This document shows, piece by piece, positions 60,943 to 64,000 of a stretch of 64,000 nt of DNA (positions are counted from its first letter, which is position 1; each line of letters begins with the position of its first letter). Position numbers and translations under genes: made by a program. The DNA is from Rariglobus hedericola (GTDB lineage: Bacteria > Verrucomicrobiota > Verrucomicrobiia > Opitutales > Opitutaceae). Location: NCBI RefSeq assembly GCF_007559335.1, contig NZ_VMBG01000004.1:1-64000 (forward strand). Direction: 5' to 3'. The notes beneath the pieces were generated by a model, which worked only from the letters and a program-made list of their open reading frames with translations, searched no databases and was not told where the DNA came from.

Positions 60943-63254
60943 GCACGGTGTTGCCGCATCTTTTTGGTCATGAAGTGACCGCGATCCATTGCGCCGGCGT
61001 GGGCGGTATGGGCGTGGGGCCGCTGGCCATTTATCTGGCGCGACGCGGATTCCGCGTGAGTGGCGAAGATGACGCGATGGTCGATGCGATGCGCGTGCAG
61101 TTGCAGCGTGCCGGAGTCGTCATCACCGGCGCGGGGGAAATTCCTGCGGATTGCCACCTGGTCGCCTGTTCGTCGGCCATCGGCCCCGCTCATCCGGTGA
61201 TGCTGGCGGCGAAGGCGCGCGATCTGCGCGTGGTGCGGCGCGGCGAACTGCTGGCCGAGGCGACGCGCGACCGCCGCCTCATCGCTGTGTGCGGTTCCCA
61301 TGGAAAAACCACGACCACCGCGATGGTGATCGCGGCGTTTCGCTCGGCCGGTTTCCCCGCAGGTTATGTGCTCGGCGGATTGTTTGCGGATGACGCGATC
61401 GCGCCCGCCAGTGCCGGCAGCAACGACTGGGTCGTGGCCGAGATCGACGAGAGCGATGGCACGATCGCGAGCTTCTCTCCCGAAATCACGGTGGCGGTGA
61501 ATCTCGATTGGGATCATCCCGATCACTACCGCACGGCGGCCGATTTGGAGAGGGCGTTTCATTTGCTCTTCACGCGCACGAAGCGCGCGGTGCTGGTGAA
61601 CTCAGGCTGCGATTTTACACGCAACGCGACGCGGCAACTCAGCCAGCAAGCCATCACCTTCGGCGAAACGGGCGATTATCGTGGCGCGCTCGGTGCGGCG
61701 CTGGGTGCGCATACCGAACTCAGCTTGGGCGGAGGGTTTCCTTTTCCGGCCGCCACGGTGCAGGCCATGGGAGATTTTAATGTGTTGAACGCGACGGCTG
61801 CGCTGGCGGTCGCCCACATCGTGGGCGTCGAAGGACTTTCCGGACGGGCTCTGGCGGATTATCCGGGCGTGCGCCGGCGTCAGGCCGTGCTGCATGCGGC
61901 GAAGGATTTGACGGTGATCGAGGATTACGCGCATCACCCGGCGGAGATCCGCGCGTTGCTCGGCAGCTTGCGCACGCGCGGCGACGGCCGGCTTGTAGTT
62001 GTTTTTCAACCACACCGCTTCAGTCGCACGGCTCAATTCAAAGAGGCGTTTGCCGCCGCGCTCGCGTTGAGCGACGCGGTTTATCTGCTCGATGTATATG
62101 GTGCGGGCGAAGCTCCCATCGCCGGTGGCACGACCAGGGATCTAGAGAACGAGCTCAAGCGAACCGCGCCGGCACTGCCGGTGGTTTACCACGAAGGCGA
62201 TCCTGGGGCGACGTTGTCGGCGCTGAGCGCCGGACTTAAGCCGGGTGACTTCGTGGCCTTTGTTGGCGCGGGCGACATCGATGGGATGGCGCGCGGCTGG
62301 CTTGCGGCAATCGAAGCGGCGCGCTGGGACGCAGTGGCGGCGGCGCTGCGCGAGGTGGTTTCACCGCAGACCAAGGTGAAGCGTGAAGAATCGCTCGCTC
62401 GCAAAACCACTATTGGTCTCGGCGGTGCGGCGCGCATTTATGCGGAGCCGGCGGACATGGCGGATTTGCAAGCGCTGGTGAAGACGGCGAAAGCGCGCGC
62501 GTTGCCGCTGATCATCCTCGGCCGCGGATCCAATCTGGTCGTGCCGGACGAGGGCGTGGACGGACTCGTGATCAGCCTGCGCCAGCCGGCGTGGGAAATA
62601 TTTGAACCGCGGGCCGATGGGCACGTGTGGGCGGGCGCGGGACTGCGTTTGAAAAATCTCTGCGGGCTTGCGGCCAAGGCGGGCTTGGTGGGCTTCGAAT
62701 TTTTGGAAGGTATTCCGGGCAATCTGGGCGGTGCGTTGCGCATGAATGCGGGAGCGATGGGCGGCTGGATGTTTGACGTGGTCGACTCAGTCTCGGTGAT
62801 GACCTTCGACGGCGAAGTGCGCACCTTGAAGAAGTCGGAGATGCACGTGGACTACCGGCATTGCGCGGAGTTGCATGACGCCATTGCTCTCGGGGCGTTG
62901 CTCAAACCGGCTTCGCAATCCGAAGCCGCCTCCATCGCGAAGCAGATCGAAGCCTACAAAGAAAAGCGCCAGAAGTCGCAACCTCGCGAGCCGAGTGCGG
63001 GCTGCATTTTCAAGAACCCGCCCAATGATTCCGCCGGCCGTTTGATCGATGCCAGCGGGCTCAAAGGCGAGCGGGTGGGGGATGCGGAAGTGTCGACCAT
63101 TCACGCTAATTTTATCGTCAATCGCGGTGATGCCACGGCCGGCGACGTGATTGAACTGGTGCGTCGGGTGCGCGCCCGCGTCGAGCAGGCGCAAGGCGTG
63201 ACGCTCGAACCCGAGGTGCTGCTTTACGGCAAACAATGGAAGGACGTTTTATGA
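60939..63254 (+). CDS. murC-murB: MurC-MurB fusion (UDP-MurNAc:L-Ala ligase / UDP-MurNAc dehydrogenase)
   Basis: A 771-residue bifunctional enzyme. Residues 1-470 are MurC: Rossmann GVGGMGVGPLAIYLAR, ATP loop GSHGKTTTT (119-127), EDYAHHPAEIRA and FQPHRFSRT. From about 475 to the end lies MurB, a FAD-dependent reductase: GRGSNLVV, EFLEGIPGNLGGALRMNAGAMGG, SAGCIFKNP and STIHANFIVN. One chain thus forms UDP-MurNAc and charges it with L-Ala, two successive steps. The order is ligase first, dehydrogenase second. The start ATG overlaps murG, the end overlaps ddl, each by four bases. Confidence 0.96.
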   Translation: MSTVLPHLFGHEVTAIHCAGVGGMGVGPLAIYLARRGFRVSGEDDAMVDAMRVQLQRAGVVITGAGEIPADCHLVACSSAIGPAHPVMLAAKARDLRVVRRGELLAEATRDRRLIAVCGSHGKTTTTAMVIAAFRSAGFPAGYVLGGLFADDAIAPASAGSNDWVVAEIDESDGTIASFSPEITVAVNLDWDHPDHYRTAADLERAFHLLFTRTKRAVLVNSGCDFTRNATRQLSQQAITFGETGDYRGALGAALGAHTELSLGGGFPFPAATVQAMGDFNVLNATAALAVAHIVGVEGLSGRALADYPGVRRRQAVLHAAKDLTVIEDYAHHPAEIRALLGSLRTRGDGRLVVVFQPHRFSRTAQFKEAFAAALALSDAVYLLDVYGAGEAPIAGGTTRDLENELKRTAPALPVVYHEGDPGATLSALSAGLKPGDFVAFVGAGDIDGMARGWLAAIEAARWDAVAAALREVVSPQTKVKREESLARKTTIGLGGAARIYAEPADMADLQALVKTAKARALPLIILGRGSNLVVPDEGVDGLVISLRQPAWEIFEPRADGHVWAGAGLRLKNLCGLAAKAGLVGFEFLEGIPGNLGGALRMNAGAMGGWMFDVVDSVSVMTFDGEVRTLKKSEMHVDYRHCAELHDAIALGALLKPASQSEAASIAKQIEAYKEKRQKSQPREPSAGCIFKNPPNDSAGRLIDASGLKGERVGDAEVSTIHANFIVNRGDATAGDVIELVRRVRARVEQAQGVTLEPEVLLYGKQWKDVL

Positions 63255-64000
63255 ACATGAAAGAACCGATCATCGCCGTTTTTAGCGGCGGCACCTCATC
63301 CGAGCGCGAGGTTTCACTCGGTTCGGGCGCCGCTTCGGCCCTCGCGCTCGCCCGCAGTTTTCCCACGCGGTTGTTCTCGATCGATGCCGATGCATTGCCT
63401 GCGGGGCTCGACCCGGCCCGGCATGTGGTATTTTCCACGCTTCACGGCACGTTTGGCGAAGATGGCGGTATGCAGCGCTTGCTGGATGCGGCAGGTGTGA
63501 CCTACGCCGGCTGCGATGCCGCCGGCAGTGGGTTGACCATGGACAAAGCTGCGACCAAAGCCGCCGCCGCCGCGCAAGGTGTCGGTGTGGCCAAGGGACT
63601 GACTTTTTCCGCCGCGCAAAAACCGACGGCGGACGCGGTCATCGCCGCTTTGGGTGATCAGGTCGTGGTGAAACCCAACGATCAGGGCAGCAGCGTGGGC
63701 CTCACAATGGCGACCGACCGGACTGTCTTGGCTCAGGCGCTCGACGGTATCACGGCGGGCAACTGGCTGATCGAGCAACGGCTGGTTGGACGTGAGTTGT
63801 CGGTGGGCGTTTTGAACGGCAAAGCGATGGGCGTGGTTGAGATCCGGCCGAAATCGGGCGTCTATGACTTCGCCAGCAAATACACCAAGGGCGCGACCGA
63901 GTATTTTGCCCCGGCACCGCTTTCCGATGAGCTTACCAAAACCATCCAAAAGGCCGCTGAAACTGCTTTTGCGGCGTGCGGTTGCCGCGACTATTCGCGG
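63251..64000 (+). CDS. ddl: D-alanine--D-alanine ligase, partial (runs off window)
   Basis: An open frame of 250 codons, incomplete at the 3' end. It starts at the ATG overlapping the murC-murB stop (ATGA) and reads MNMKEPIIAVFSGGTSSEREVSLGSGAA, with the family motifs STLHGTFGEDGGMQ, YAGCDAAGSGLTMDK, VVVKPNDQGSSVG and YDFASKYTKGATEYF. The enzyme joins two D-Ala for MurF. Family length is about 300-370 residues, so the last third is missing from the window. The ATP-grasp active-site segments present are intact. Confidence 0.93.
   Translation, partial: MNMKEPIIAVFSGGTSSEREVSLGSGAASALALARSFPTRLFSIDADALPAGLDPARHVVFSTLHGTFGEDGGMQRLLDAAGVTYAGCDAAGSGLTMDKAATKAAAAAQGVGVAKGLTFSAAQKPTADAVIAALGDQVVVKPNDQGSSVGLTMATDRTVLAQALDGITAGNWLIEQRLVGRELSVGVLNGKAMGVVEIRPKSGVYDFASKYTKGATEYFAPAPLSDELTKTIQKAAETAFAACGCRDYSR

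Noticed and set aside
63251-64000. MurC-Ddl fusion as in Chlamydiota
   Set aside because: ddl is a separate frame beginning at an ATGA overlap; MurC is fused to MurB instead.
1-64000. tRNA, rRNA or insertion sequences
   Set aside because: No T-arm/anticodon-arm pattern, rRNA signature or transposase was found by eye; a tRNAscan-type search would be decisive.

Overview
GC-rich bacterial chromosome window, most likely from the phylum Verrucomicrobiota (Opitutales/Opitutaceae-like). This is inferred from an LpxC-FabZ fusion, a dcw cluster with a MurC-MurB fusion, a PEP-CTERM protein, a very large pilin-like secreted protein resembling the Verru_Chthon cassette proteins, and a small CxxC copper-locus protein. 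Outer-membrane genes (LpxC-FabZ, LpxA, TolC-like proteins, TonB receptor, lipoproteins) show a diderm cell. A DNPR motif in MurE points to meso-diaminopimelate peptidoglycan. I recognise no tRNA, rRNA, insertion sequence, prophage or CRISPR array.

Layout. 0-1 kb: an AT-rich islet with a small membrane protein and a small basic protein, then a REP-like hairpin. 1-9 kb (mostly minus): TolC-like protein, FmdB-like zinc ribbon, SurA/PpiD-like foldase, BrkB/YihY membrane protein, GYF-domain membrane protein, argS. 9-14.3 kb: an unusual pyrimidine-phosphorylase homologue, a two-helix membrane peptide, beta-carbonic anhydrase, EF-P with an asparagine loop tip, then lpxC-fabZ and lpxA. 14.3-18.7 kb (minus): a four-component export system of TolC-like lipoprotein, adaptor, ABC ATPase and permease, with a near-perfect palindrome before the ATPase. 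18.7-24.4 kb: lipoprotein, a divergent histidine kinase/response regulator pair, hisI, DUF971 and Dabb proteins.

24.4-34.4 kb is the least ordinary region. Two paralogous secreted proteins flank a ~1000-residue GspK/PilX-like secreted protein and its coupled small secreted partner. A PEP-CTERM beta-repeat protein and a LacI-family regulator follow. A 12-bp element is shared exactly by the two regulatory intergenic regions. I infer a regulon for polysaccharide handling at the cell surface.

34.4-41.3 kb (minus) is a tightly overlapped fatty-acid-type degradation operon: AMP-dependent ligase, thiolase, FadB/FadJ-like fusion, acyl-CoA dehydrogenase. A patatin follows. 42.7-46.4 kb is a copper-type locus: CxxC peptide, TonB receptor, PepSY protein, CusF-like protein. 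46.4-48.2 kb holds a WYL regulator divergent from an unknown gene.

48.2-64 kb is a division and cell-wall cluster on the plus strand: mraZ (with four TGGGN boxes), rsmH, ftsL-like, ftsI, murE, murF, mraY, murD, a LysM lipoprotein, ftsW, murG, murC-murB and ddl, which runs off the window. Together these genes make lipid II, flip or polymerise it at the septum and cross-link it.
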